This document shows positions 9,054-19,913 of a stretch of 64,000 bases of DNA, piece after piece. The position numbers and the translations under genes are program-made. Each line of letters opens with the position of its first letter. Position 1 is the first letter of the stretch. Below the pieces are notes generated by a model that was given only the letters and a program-made list of their open reading frames with translations, searched no databases and was not told the origin of the DNA. This DNA is from Acuticoccus yangtzensis (GTDB taxonomy: Bacteria; Pseudomonadota; Alphaproteobacteria; Rhizobiales; Amorphaceae). The DNA is taken from contig NZ_MJUX01000002.1 of the NCBI RefSeq assembly GCF_001927245.1, positions 62,001-126,000 of the forward strand. Direction: 5' to 3'.

Positions 9054-10844
9054 TCAGAGCGCGACGTCCGCCGCTTCGAGGATGCTGTCGCCGCCTTCGA
9101 TGATCCGTTCGGCGAGAACCACGGTGTCGCCCAGAATGTGGTCGGCGTAGAAGCGCGCGGTGGCGATCTTGGCGGCCATGAAGGGACGGTCGGTGCCGTC
9201 CGCATAGAGCGCCTCGGCCTTCAGCAGCGCGCGGGCGAGCTGCCAGCCGGCCATCAGGTTGCCGGCCAGCATCAGGTAGGGCACCGATCCGGCGAACACG
9301 GCGGCGGGCTGGCGCGGCGTCTCGGCCACCACGAAGTCGACCACCGACAGGAAGGCGCCGCGGGCGCGGGTGAGCTGCCGGGCGACAGCCCGGGCGGACA
9401 CCGAGTCGGACGCCATCAGCGCGGCTTCCGTCTCCTCGATCATCGCGGCGATGCGGTAGGCGGTGCGCCCGCCGTCCCTCAGCGTCTTGCGGCCGACGAG
9501 GTCGTTCGCCTGGATCGCGGTGGTCCCCTCGTAGATCGGCAGGATGCGCGCGTCGCGATAATGCTGCGCGGCGCCGGTCTCCTCGATGAATCCCATGCCG
9601 CCGTGCACCTGAACGCCGCAGGAGGCGACGTCCACGCTCATCTCGGTGGAGTAGCCCTTGACCAGCGGCACCATGAATTCGGCGACGGCGAGCGCGTCGG
9701 CCCGCTCGTGCGGCGCCTCTGCGTGGCGAGCGAGGTCGTGCCAGCCGGCGGTGGCGGCGGCCAGCGCGCGGCAGCCCTCCGTCACGGCGCGCATGCGCAT
9801 CAGGAGCCGCCGCACGTCGGGGTGGCGGATGATGGCCACGCTCTCGTTTGACGATCCGTCCACCGGGCGGCTCTGCACGCGGTCCTTGGCGTAGGCGAGC
9901 GCCTGCTGCGCTGCCCGCTCGGACACGGCGATGCCCTGGACGCCCACCGCGAACCGCGCCGAGTTCATCATGATGAACATGGTGTCGAGGCCGCGATTTT
10001 CCTCACCGAGCAGGAAGCCGGTGGCACCGCCCTCGGAGCCATATTCCAGCACCGCGGTCGGGCTGGCGCGGATGCCGAGCTTGTGCTCGATCGACACGCA
10101 GCGCACGTCGTTGCGGGCGCCGAGCGACCCGTCCGCCTCGACCATATATTTCGGCACGATGAAGAGGCTGATGCCCTTCACCCCCGCCGGCGCGCCGGGG
10201 ATCCTCGCCAGCACCAGGTGGACGATGTTGTCCGTCTGGTCGTGCTCGCCATAGGTGATGAAGATCTTGGTGCCGAAGATCTTGTAGGTGCCGTCGTCCT
10301 GCGGCTCTGCCCGTGTGCGCAGCAGGGCGAGGTCGCTGCCTGCCTGCGGTTCGGTCAGGTTCATGGTACCGGACCAGCGGCCTGAGATCAGGTTCTCGAG
10401 GTAGGTCGCCTTCTGCGCTTCGGTGCCGGAGGTCAGCAGAGCGTCGATCGCCCCGTCTGTCAAAAGAGGACAGAGGGCGAAGCTCATGTTCGCGGAATTG
10501 AACATCTCGCTGCAGGCGGCGGCGACGGCGCGCGGCAGGCCCTGGCCGCCGAACTCCACCGGGTGCTGCAGGCTCTGCCAGCCGTTGTCCACGAATTGGC
10601 GATAGGCGTCCTCGAATCCGTCCGGCAGATGCACCTTGGTGCCGTCATAATGGGAGGCGTCACGGTCGCCGGTGACGTTGAGCGGGGCGACCACTTCCTC
10701 GCAGAACCTGGCGCATTCGTCCAGAATCGCGCGGGCGGTGTCGACTTCGAGGTCCGCGAAGGCGGGAAGACGGGTGAGTGTCTCCCACCCCGACAGATGT
10801 TCGATCGCGAACATCATGTCCTTCACCGGCGCTGAAAAACCCAT
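9054..10844 (-). CDS. acyl-CoA dehydrogenase with C-terminal extension (DmdC-like)
   Basis: A 596-residue FAD-dependent acyl-CoA dehydrogenase. It has the N-terminal helical domain, the flavin-binding MNLTEPQAGSD motif, and the substrate-pocket region ending in VHGGMGFIEETGAAQHYRDARI with IYEGTT. A further domain of about 120 residues follows, as in the long DmdC/AidB-related branch. Catalytic glutamate is probably in IYEGTT. The ATG at 10844 has a GAAAGGG ribosome-binding site and gives the typical start MGFSAPVKD. The gene is divergent from an AraC-family regulator across 129 nt, which probably controls it. Confidence 0.93.
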   Translation of the reverse strand: MGFSAPVKDMMFAIEHLSGWETLTRLPAFADLEVDTARAILDECARFCEEVVAPLNVTGDRDASHYDGTKVHLPDGFEDAYRQFVDNGWQSLQHPVEFGGQGLPRAVAAACSEMFNSANMSFALCPLLTDGAIDALLTSGTEAQKATYLENLISGRWSGTMNLTEPQAGSDLALLRTRAEPQDDGTYKIFGTKIFITYGEHDQTDNIVHLVLARIPGAPAGVKGISLFIVPKYMVEADGSLGARNDVRCVSIEHKLGIRASPTAVLEYGSEGGATGFLLGEENRGLDTMFIMMNSARFAVGVQGIAVSERAAQQALAYAKDRVQSRPVDGSSNESVAIIRHPDVRRLLMRMRAVTEGCRALAAATAGWHDLARHAEAPHERADALAVAEFMVPLVKGYSTEMSVDVASCGVQVHGGMGFIEETGAAQHYRDARILPIYEGTTAIQANDLVGRKTLRDGGRTAYRIAAMIEETEAALMASDSVSARAVARQLTRARGAFLSVVDFVVAETPRQPAAVFAGSVPYLMLAGNLMAGWQLARALLKAEALYADGTDRPFMAAKIATARFYADHILGDTVVLAERIIEGGDSILEAADVAL

Positions 10845-10935
10845 GGCACGCCCTTTCCCGACGTCGTTCCCCCGTCTCGCATCTGTCACATAGTCATGGA
10901 GGCCCGCGGCTCGCTATCGCGCTTCACGACTGAAA

Positions 10936-10945
10936 ATTTGCAAAT
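10936..10945. promoter_or_regulatory. perfect AT-rich palindrome in divergent promoter region
   Basis: The 10-bp perfect palindrome ATTTGCAAAT lies between the divergent acyl-CoA dehydrogenase and AraC-family genes, 29 nt upstream of the regulator's ATG. It stands out in very GC-rich surroundings. It may be an operator or part of a promoter; no binding protein is established. Confidence 0.35.
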
Positions 10946-10973
10946 CTCGCCAAATTCGGCACCATAGAGGGCG

Positions 10974-12074
10974 ATGGCCCAGCCCGCCCCCGCCCGCATC
11001 GTGCATCTGTCGACGGTCTCCCGCGCCTTCGTGGAGGACTGGCTCGTCACCTTGCGTGCCGAAACGGCAGACGACGAGCTTGCCTTGTTTCTCAGCAGCG
11101 CGGGCCTCGCCGAGGATCCCGCCGACCCGCTGCTCGCCCGCGTCACCCACGACCAGATCGTCGCCCTCTACCAGCTCGTCGCGACGCGCACGGGGGACGA
11201 GATGATGGGGGTGTGGAGCCGGCCCATCCGCTCCGGCGCGCTGAAGCATCTCGTCACGGTGCTCTTGGAGGCGTCGTCCATCCGCTCGGCGCTCTACAGG
11301 TTCACCACGTTCTGGAACCTCCTGCTCGACGATTACCGGCTGGAGATGGTGCGCGGCGAGGACGAGATCCGCATCGACATCGTCCCGCGCGAGGACGGGC
11401 TGACGGCGCACCGCTTCGGCCACATGCTGCTGTTGAAGCTCACCCACGGCATCATCTCGTGGCTGGCCGGGCGGGAGCTGCCGTTGACGGAGGTCGACTT
11501 CGCCTTCCCCCGGCCGGACTTCGCGGAGGATTATCCCGTGCTCTTCCCCGCCGCGATCGGGTTCGACGCGGAGGTGTCCTCCATCGCTTTCGCACGTGCG
11601 CTGGGGTCGCTCGCCGTGGTGCGCCAACCGGCGGAGATGCAGGCCTTCCTGTTGCGTGCGCCGCGGGACTGGATCTTTACCACCTACAAGGAACACGCGT
11701 TGTCGCTGACGGTGCGCGAATTGTTGCAGCGGTCGGACCGGATGGGGCTGAAGCTCGGCGACGCTGCGGGCGCGCTGGCGATGACCCCGCGCACGCTGGT
11801 GCGGCGTCTGGCGGCCGACGGCACCACCTTCCAGGCGATCAAGGACGGGCTGCGGCGCGACGTCGCCATCCGCGAGCTGACGCACGGGCGCAAGAGCCTG
11901 GAGGCGATCTCGCAGGATCTGGGGTTCGCCTCGGCACCCAATTTCCACCGCGCCTTCAAGCTGTGGACCGGCTACACCCCGGCGAGCTACCGGCGCGACC
12001 ACCGCGACCCCAACGAGGGCCGCCGGCCGAACCCCGACGCCGCGAGGGCGATGACCTTCGGCGCTGGCGCCTAA
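10974..12074 (+). CDS. AraC-family transcriptional regulator with arabinose-binding-like N-domain
   Basis: A 366-residue regulator. The first ~210 residues match the helical ligand-binding domain found in OruR/ArgR-like and GliR-type AraC proteins; the C-terminal two helix-turn-helix units span about residues 240-340, with MTPRTLVRRLAADGTTF and SLEAISQDLGFASAPNF as recognition segments and WTGYTPASYRR as the closing signature. An AGAGGG ribosome-binding site precedes the ATG. Divergent orientation from the acyl-CoA dehydrogenase suggests it controls that fatty-acid-type catabolic gene set. Its last four bases overlap the convergent M81 peptidase gene. Confidence 0.9.
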   Translation: MAQPAPARIVHLSTVSRAFVEDWLVTLRAETADDELALFLSSAGLAEDPADPLLARVTHDQIVALYQLVATRTGDEMMGVWSRPIRSGALKHLVTVLLEASSIRSALYRFTTFWNLLLDDYRLEMVRGEDEIRIDIVPREDGLTAHRFGHMLLLKLTHGIISWLAGRELPLTEVDFAFPRPDFAEDYPVLFPAAIGFDAEVSSIAFARALGSLAVVRQPAEMQAFLLRAPRDWIFTTYKEHALSLTVRELLQRSDRMGLKLGDAAGALAMTPRTLVRRLAADGTTFQAIKDGLRRDVAIRELTHGRKSLEAISQDLGFASAPNFHRAFKLWTGYTPASYRRDHRDPNEGRRPNPDAARAMTFGAGA

Positions 12075-13561
12075 GCGCCGCCGAAGAGCCGCGAGACGGT
12101 GGGAAGGCGTGGCGGCTCGGCCATGGCGTCGGCGGGCCAGAAAGGGCGCACGCGGCGGTTCCAGGCGACGGCGGTAAGGTCCAGCGGCGTCGCGCCCGGC
12201 CCATGAACCGGTACGAAGCCGACGTCCGCCGACAGAAGCTTGCGAAAGTTCATGAGCTGCTTGAAGGCGGCCATCCTGCAGGCGCCGATGTCGATCCCGG
12301 CGGCACGATAATGCTCGTCCGTATGCTCGTAAACGGCGTGGCTGCCGACGAGGATCGTCACCGCCCCCGCCTGCAGCACCGCCGCGGGGCCGATCGTCGC
12401 CTCGGCGCCCGCGAAGGGGCCACCGTCATAGGTGAAACGCCCGTCGGCCAGCCGCACCACCTCCGCCTCCACGGCGAGCCGCTGGACGCCGAGGGTGAAG
12501 ACGGCCCGCGCCCCCTCCCCCGCCGCGGCCGCCTGCGCCACGGCTGCGGCGCCCACCAGCGAAACCGCCGCCGGAACGCCGGGCGCCAGCGCCAGAAGCG
12601 CGGCGAGGACGGCGGCCTCGTCCCCCGCGGCGCCGCCGCCGATGGCGTCCGACCCGTCGACGAGAAGAACGGTGCGCTCCGGCCGGTTGAGTGCCTCGGC
12701 CACCGCGTCCTCGGGCGTGAAGGCGGGGAGGAGGAAGCGCGCGCGGCGGGTCCACATCGCGTCCGCCACGGCGGTGGCGGCGGCCTCTGCGGCGGCGGTG
12801 TCGCCGTCCGTCACGGCGAGGCCGGCGATGCCGACGTCCGCCCCGTCCAGCCACGGCTGCACAGGAAAATAGCTGACGGAGAGGACGCCGCGCCGCTCCA
12901 TCTCACGTGATGCGGCCGCCACCTCGGCCATCGGCGCATCGCCGAGGGTTGCCATGCCGAGCACCGGCAGCAGCGCGTTCAGCTTGGCGAGCGCCATCGC
13001 CGGGCGGATCTCGCCGCGCATGGTGCGCACGAGGAGCGCGGCGGCCTTCGCCCCGGTCTCGTAGGCGTCGACATGCGGATAGGTCTCGTAGCCGCAGACG
13101 ATGTCCGCCGCCTCCACCATCGCCTCCGTCACGTGGGCGTGGAGGTCGAGGCTCACCGCGACGGGCACGGCGGGGCCGAGCGCCTGCCGCAGCGCGGTGA
13201 GCAGCGTGCCTTCCGGGTCGCCGTCCGTCTCGGTGATCATCGCGCCGTGGAGCGCCAGATAGACCCCGTCCCACGGCCCGGCGGCGGCAGCGCCCGCCAC
13301 GATGACGTCACACGCGTAAGCGAACATCTCGTCGGTGACGCAGCCGCCTGTGCCGCCGTTGGCGAGGAGCAGCGGCACCACCTCGGCGCCCGCCGCCGCC
13401 AGCGTGTCGATGCCGCCGGAGAGGGCGATGCGCTTGCCGGACGCCGCGGCCAGCACCGCCGCACCCTCGCACATCCCCTTGCGCGTAAAATCGGCCCGCC
13501 CGTCGCGCCGCGGCGACAGGCTATTGCCCTCGAACTCGAAGCTCGCGACGGCGACGCGCAT
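12071..13561 (-). CDS. M81-family metallopeptidase (MlrC/microcystinase C-like)
   Basis: A 496-residue protein of the M81/DUF1485 family, named for MlrC, which hydrolyses linearised microcystin. The start MRVAVASFEFEGNSL and the metal-binding segment around LDLHAHVTEAM and GYETYPHVDAYETG are diagnostic. Most family members act on unidentified peptides or amides. The ATG at 13561 abuts the family start exactly. The 3' end overlaps the convergent AraC gene by 4 bp. No other microcystin-degradation gene is present, so the natural substrate is open. Confidence 0.9.
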   Translation of the reverse strand: MRVAVASFEFEGNSLSPRRDGRADFTRKGMCEGAAVLAAASGKRIALSGGIDTLAAAGAEVVPLLLANGGTGGCVTDEMFAYACDVIVAGAAAAGPWDGVYLALHGAMITETDGDPEGTLLTALRQALGPAVPVAVSLDLHAHVTEAMVEAADIVCGYETYPHVDAYETGAKAAALLVRTMRGEIRPAMALAKLNALLPVLGMATLGDAPMAEVAAASREMERRGVLSVSYFPVQPWLDGADVGIAGLAVTDGDTAAAEAAATAVADAMWTRRARFLLPAFTPEDAVAEALNRPERTVLLVDGSDAIGGGAAGDEAAVLAALLALAPGVPAAVSLVGAAAVAQAAAAGEGARAVFTLGVQRLAVEAEVVRLADGRFTYDGGPFAGAEATIGPAAVLQAGAVTILVGSHAVYEHTDEHYRAAGIDIGACRMAAFKQLMNFRKLLSADVGFVPVHGPGATPLDLTAVAWNRRVRPFWPADAMAEPPRLPTVSRLFGGA

Positions 13562-13693
13562 CGCCGCTCAGCCCCGGCCCGGCGACTGGGAGCGTATGTT
13601 CGGCAGCATGAGTGTCCCCCAGGCGTGGCTCGGCATGGGGCCAGCCTGGGCGATCGCGGCTACTTCAGCAATGGCGAAATCAACGGCGCCGCG

Positions 13694-14686
13694 TCAGAAG
13701 TTCAGTGCCGCGTCGATCGGCGACAGCGGGGCGAGGCCGGCGAGCGCGGCCTTCGCGTCGGCGCTGTCCTGGTCCATCTGCACCATCAGCGCCTCCATGC
13801 CGGTGAAGGCGATCTCGGGCCTGATATAGCGCTCGAACGTCACCCTCAGGTCGCGGCCATAGAGGTCGCCGGCATAATCGAACACGAAGGTCTCGAGCAG
13901 CGGGGCACCGTTGTCGAAGGTCGGGCGGCGGCCGAAGCTCGCCACACCGTCGCGCCACGCCCCGTCGATCAGCACGCGCACGGCGTAGATGCCGTGGCGC
14001 AGGCTCGCCGCCGGGTCCAGCGCCTGGTTGGCGGTGGGGTAGCCCATCTCGCGCCCGCGCTTGTGGCCGTGGATCACCTCGGCGGTGACCGCAAAGCGGC
14101 GGCCGAGAAGCTCCGCCGCGCCCGCGACGTCGCCCTCGGCCAGATGGGAGCGGATGCGGGTGGAGGAGATGATGCCGCCGTCCTCCAGCGCGCCCACCGT
14201 GTCGGTCGCAAAACCGTGGCGGGCGCCCTCGGCGGCCAGAAGCGCCCCGTCGCCGCGCCGCCGGGCGCCGAACTTGAAGTCGTGGCCGACGACCACCGCG
14301 GCCGCCTTCATGCGGCGCACCAGGATCTCGGCGATGAAATCCTCGGCGGTGAGGCCGGCCAGCGCGGCGTCGAACGTGGCGACGACCATCGCGTCCATCC
14401 CGGCGGCGGCCATGACGCGGGCCTTCTCGTCCGGCGGGGTGAGGCGGAAGATGGGCGCGCCGGAGAAGAAGGCGCGCGGGTGCGGCTCGAAGGTGAGCGC
14501 CACCGCCCGCACCGCCGCGTCCGATTCCGCGGAGAGCCGCGCCGCATGGGCCGTCGCCGCCCCCAGCACGGCCTGGTGGCCGCGGTGCACTCCGTCGAAG
14601 TTGCCGATGGCGACCACCGCGCCCGTCAGCGCCTCGGGCAGAGCGCCGAGTGGGACGGGAACCGCGGCGGCACGGCGCGGCGACAT
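13694..14686 (-). CDS. ribF: bifunctional riboflavin kinase/FAD synthetase
   Basis: A 330-residue RibF, which makes FMN then FAD from riboflavin. The N-terminal adenylyltransferase domain shows GNFDGVHRGH (about residues 25-34), AVALTFEPHPRAFF and the ISSTRIRSHLAEGDV signature. The C-terminal flavokinase domain carries GYPTANQAL, GIYAVRV and ETFVFDYAGDLYGR. The ATG at 14686 overlaps the stop of the upstream HAD hydrolase (ATGA), indicating translational coupling. A longer in-frame extension upstream is the shadow of that hydrolase gene and is not used. Confidence 0.96.
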   Translation of the reverse strand: MSPRRAAAVPVPLGALPEALTGAVVAIGNFDGVHRGHQAVLGAATAHAARLSAESDAAVRAVALTFEPHPRAFFSGAPIFRLTPPDEKARVMAAAGMDAMVVATFDAALAGLTAEDFIAEILVRRMKAAAVVVGHDFKFGARRRGDGALLAAEGARHGFATDTVGALEDGGIISSTRIRSHLAEGDVAGAAELLGRRFAVTAEVIHGHKRGREMGYPTANQALDPAASLRHGIYAVRVLIDGAWRDGVASFGRRPTFDNGAPLLETFVFDYAGDLYGRDLRVTFERYIRPEIAFTGMEALMVQMDQDSADAKAALAGLAPLSPIDAALNF

Positions 14687-15534
14687 CACCAAGTCAGCCT
14701 CGCCGCGAAATAACGCGCCGGGAGCCCTTCCTTGGCCAGCCGCTCGGCCACCAGCGCGGCGTCCGGTGTGCCGTGGCCGCCGACCTCGGCGGCATGGATG
14801 CCGTCGGTCAGGAACAAGACGTCGTAGCCCTCGTTGGCGGCGCCGCGCACGTCGGTCGGCAGGCCGTCGCCGATCACCAGGATGCGTTTCGCGTCCGGCT
14901 TCAAAGCGTGGATCTTGCGGCGGGCGTGGTCGTAGGCGAGGCGGTGGGGCTTGCCGATCCAGATGCAGTCGGTGCCGTTCTCCTCCACCAGCCGGGCGAG
15001 TGCGCCGGCGCACCATACGAGCTCGGTGCCCCGCTCCACCACGATGTCCGGGTTCGCGCACAGGACCGGCGCGCCGCTGGCGGCGATGCGCGCCATCTCC
15101 TCGCGGTAGTCGTCCGGCGTCTCGACAGTATCGTCGCGCAGTCCGGCGATGACGACCGCGTCCGCCCCTTCGGGCGCGTCCACAAGCGTCATCTCGGGGC
15201 TGTAGAGGCCGAGGTCGCGGTCGGGGCCGATGTGGTAGATCGTCCGCGCTTTCTTCTCCGCCAGGGTGGCGATGACGACGTCGCCCGAGGAGAGGATCGC
15301 ATCATAGGCCCCCTCGCCTGCGCCCAGCAAGGCGAGGTGACGGGCGACGGCGGCGGAGGGGCGCGGCGCGTTGGTCATCAGCACCACGGGGCGGCCGGTG
15401 GCGCGGAACCCGGCCAGCGCCTCGGTGGCGCCGAGGTGGGCTTTCAGGCCGTCGTGCAGGACGCCCCAGACGTCGCACAGGACCGCATCATAGTCGTCGG
15501 CGATGGCCGACAGGCCGGAGAGGGCAAGTGTCAT
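14686..15534 (-). CDS. TIGR01459-type HAD superfamily hydrolase (class IIA)
   Basis: A 282-residue HAD phosphatase of the NagD-like class IIA group. Motif I is CDVWGVLHDGL with nucleophile Asp21, motif II is VLMTNAPRP, and motif III/IV lies around WIGKPHRLAYDHA and LVIGDGLPTDVRGA. In alphaproteobacteria this subfamily is commonly found upstream of ribF, and here its stop overlaps the ribF start. It may dephosphorylate a flavin precursor or a sugar phosphate; the substrate is unproven. The ATG at 15534 gives the family-typical start, whereas the longer open frame upstream is non-coding. Confidence 0.92.
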   Translation of the reverse strand: MTLALSGLSAIADDYDAVLCDVWGVLHDGLKAHLGATEALAGFRATGRPVVLMTNAPRPSAAVARHLALLGAGEGAYDAILSSGDVVIATLAEKKARTIYHIGPDRDLGLYSPEMTLVDAPEGADAVVIAGLRDDTVETPDDYREEMARIAASGAPVLCANPDIVVERGTELVWCAGALARLVEENGTDCIWIGKPHRLAYDHARRKIHALKPDAKRILVIGDGLPTDVRGAANEGYDVLFLTDGIHAAEVGGHGTPDAALVAERLAKEGLPARYFAARLTW

Positions 15535-15822
15535 GGTGGGCGTAAAGCTGTCTTGTGACGCGGCTCGGATGGCGAAAACGTGTGGACGCAAGGTGGATCG
15601 GGCCCGCCGCGATGGTGGCCCGCCCGCGCTTGCCCTAGCGCAATCGGCCCCGCCGTCATAGACCCGGTCTATGGGACGCTGCGCACCATATTCATCAGGT
15701 GAGGCCGGTGGCGGCGGGTCGCGCGCCCCCCGCCGCGCGGCCCTTGCGGCGACCATGACGGCGGCAGCTGCGGCGACCTCGGCGGCAACCATGGCCGCGA
15801 CGATGCCGCAGGACGCTGCGGC

Positions 15823-17933
<2,111 letters not shown>

Positions 17934-17937
<4 letters not shown>

Positions 17938-18344
17938 CCGCCGCCTTCTCCACCCCAATCCGCGTCTATTTCGAGGACACGGACTTTTCCGGCCGCGTCT
18001 ACCACGGCGCCTTCATCCGCTTTCTGGAGCGCGGCCGGACGGAGCTTCTGCGCGCCTCGGGGCTCGACCATGCGGCGCTGGCGGCACGAACGCCGCCGCT
18101 CTTCTTCACCCTGCGGCGGATCGACGTCACCTTCCACGGCCCCGCCGTTATCGACGATCTCTTGACCGTCGACACCACGCCGATCGAGGCCGGGCGGGCC
18201 AATTTCCTGCTGGATCAGGCGATCAAGGTGGGCGAGAGGCGGATCGTGTCGGCCCAGGCGGAATTGTGCCTGATCGACGATCGCGGCCGTCCGCAGCGCC
18301 CGCCCGACGCGGTGCGCGCCGCTCTCTCCCCGCCCGCATCATAA
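17934..18344 (+). CDS. YbgC-family acyl-CoA thioesterase
   Basis: A 136-residue hotdog-fold thioesterase. The catalytic signature YFEDTDFSGRVYHGAFIRFLE carries the aspartate-containing DTD motif typical of YbgC, which hydrolyses short-chain acyl-CoA esters. The ATG at 17934 overlaps the mutL stop (ATGA), so it is translationally coupled to mutL. The usual tol-pal genes are not next to it. A longer start at 17865 would lie inside mutL and is not supported. Confidence 0.9.
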
Positions 18345-18470
18345 ATCGGTATCCGGGCCGAGCGGCGACGGGATCGCCGCGCGATCCCCCATTGCGGCCG
18401 CGATGTGCGCTTGCCGCAGCTCGAGCGCGGGCGGGAGCAAAACGGCGCCGCCCGCGCTCGGCCGTGGCGC

Positions 18471-19178
18471 TCAGGCTTCGCCGGCGGCCTTGGCGGCCTC
18501 GTAGCGGGCCTTGGTCTCGGCATTCATGGGGTAGAGGCCGGGAAGCGGGGTGCCCCGGTCGACCTCGGTCATGATCCAGGCCTCCATGCGCTCCTGCTCG
18601 GGCGCCTCGGCACACACCTCGTCGACCAGCGCCGCGGGGATGAGCACCGCGCCGTCATCGTCCACCACGATGAGATCGTCAGGGAACACGGCGACGCCGC
18701 CGCAATCGATCGGCTCCTGCCAGCCGACGAAGGTCAGCCCCGCCACGGAGGGCGGCGCCGCATAGCCGGCGCACCACACCGGCAATCCGGTGCCGAGCAC
18801 ACCCGCCGCATCGCGCATCACGCCATCGGTGATCAGCGCCGCGACGTTCTTCTTGGCCATGCGCGCGCACAGAATGTCGCCGAAGATGCCGGCGTCCGTC
18901 ACGCCGCCCGCACCGGCGACGACGATGGCGTCCTCCGGCATCGCCTCGATGGCGGCGCGGGTGGAGATCGGCGAGCCCCAGGATGCAGGGGTGGCCAGGT
19001 CCTCGCGGGCCGGGACGAACCGCAGTGTGAAGGCGCGTCCGACCAGACGTGGCTGTCCTGCGCGGACCGGCTTGGCGCCGCGCATCCAAACGTTTCTGAG
19101 GCCTTTTTTGAGGAGGATGGTGGTGATCGTCGCCGTGGTGACCCCCTGGAGGATCTGGCGCGCGTCCATATCGTTCAT
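18471..19178 (-). CDS. RraA-family protein (HMG/CHA aldolase or demethylmenaquinone-methyltransferase-like fold)
   Basis: A 235-residue RraA-fold protein. The family core is visible as VVAGAGGVTDAGIFGDILCARMAKKNVAALITDGVMRD split across residues 85-125, ending in the Asp/Arg metal-oxaloacetate site GVMRDA. Members include class II pyruvate aldolases, oxaloacetate decarboxylases and inhibitors of RNase E; length and the C-terminal helical tail favour the aldolase-like branch. Transcribed alone on the minus strand, facing away from the Liv operon. Function is assigned only at fold level. Confidence 0.85.
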   Translation of the reverse strand: MNDMDARQILQGVTTATITTILLKKGLRNVWMRGAKPVRAGQPRLVGRAFTLRFVPAREDLATPASWGSPISTRAAIEAMPEDAIVVAGAGGVTDAGIFGDILCARMAKKNVAALITDGVMRDAAGVLGTGLPVWCAGYAAPPSVAGLTFVGWQEPIDCGGVAVFPDDLIVVDDDGAVLIPAALVDEVCAEAPEQERMEAWIMTEVDRGTPLPGLYPMNAETKARYEAAKAAGEA

Positions 19179-19303
19179 ACCGAAGCCCTTTATTGTCGCA
19201 TCATGTCCTCTGCGACGCGCGGGCTCCGGTCAATCCACTTCGGGGAACATGCCACACCCGCGCGACGCGGAATCGGCGGTGAGGCGCAAGAATGAGGAGG
19301 GGC

Positions 19304-19435
19304 TCAGAAGGGAAAGGCGTTGATTCCGGCCGTGAGGCTCCCGGCCACCAGCGCAAGCAAGATCAAGTATTCGGGAAGCGGCGACTGCTTCTTCTCCGGA
19401 GCGGTGACATTCACGTTCTGGGTGTCCTGCGGCAT
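19304..19435 (-). CDS. 43-residue single-pass membrane peptide, unknown
   Basis: A short gene below usual length cut-offs. It starts with ATG preceded by a well-spaced GAGGGA ribosome-binding site and ends in TGA. The product has a polar N-terminus (MPQDTQNVNVTAPEKKQS), one transmembrane helix beginning PLPEYLILLALVAGSL, and a short tail NAFPF. The proline-framed junction and single hydrophobic helix look like a real small membrane protein, not chance. It lies between the RraA gene and the Liv operon on the opposite strand from the latter. No family is recognised. Confidence 0.65.
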   Translation of the reverse strand: MPQDTQNVNVTAPEKKQSPLPEYLILLALVAGSLTAGINAFPF

Positions 19436-19913
19436 GATGTTCCCTCGTTTCGCCAGACCAACGGCGTTCCGCACGATTTCGTTTCAAGCTGTTTTCGGAT
19501 TTTTGCGCGGGACGGCGGCACGCTCCCCCTTCCGCAACGCTGGACCGTTCATGGCCCGAAGATTACGCTAAAACCCTGCCGATCGACAGGTTGCGCCGGA
19601 CTTATAGACCAAACGACGTCCCGGAAGGGTGAATGTCACCTTAAACATCATAGAACACCGCACCTCGACCGGCCGACAGCATAACGAAATCATGGTTAAT
19701 TACTTGACCGTTTCGGCGGTGTGGGCGGCATATAACAACGCGCTCCCGACGGGGCCAGAGGCCCGCCCGGCCTTTCCACCGCCCCCGCACAGGGTTGTGT
19801 CCGAGTGCGACCCGAAGGTGACACCGCCCGGCGGAGCGCTCCGTGCTTGCGAAGCGGCCAGCCCTATGGTCAGGCTTGCGAAGAGCGAAAAGAATTCGCC
19901 TGAGGAGCCTCAC
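19436..19913 (+). promoter_or_regulatory. AT-richer leader of the Liv operon with a candidate promoter
   Basis: This 478-bp gap separates the 43-residue peptide gene (-) from the substrate-binding protein gene (+). It is clearly AT-richer than its surroundings around 19560-19740. A candidate sigma-70 promoter has TTGACC at 19704-19709 and CATATA at 19729-19734, with a somewhat long 19-bp spacer. The frame open upstream of 19914 is unlike the family and is taken as non-coding leader. Confidence 0.4.

Noticed and set aside
13694-15061. Longer RibF with a 125-residue N-terminal extension
   Set aside because: The extension overlaps the HAD gene in another frame and is arginine-rich; the ATGA-coupled start at 14686 fits the family.
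18345-18470. Possible small gene between the YbgC and RraA genes
   Set aside because: Frames here are arginine-rich and overlap on all frames with no ribosome-binding site; treated as plain convergent spacer.
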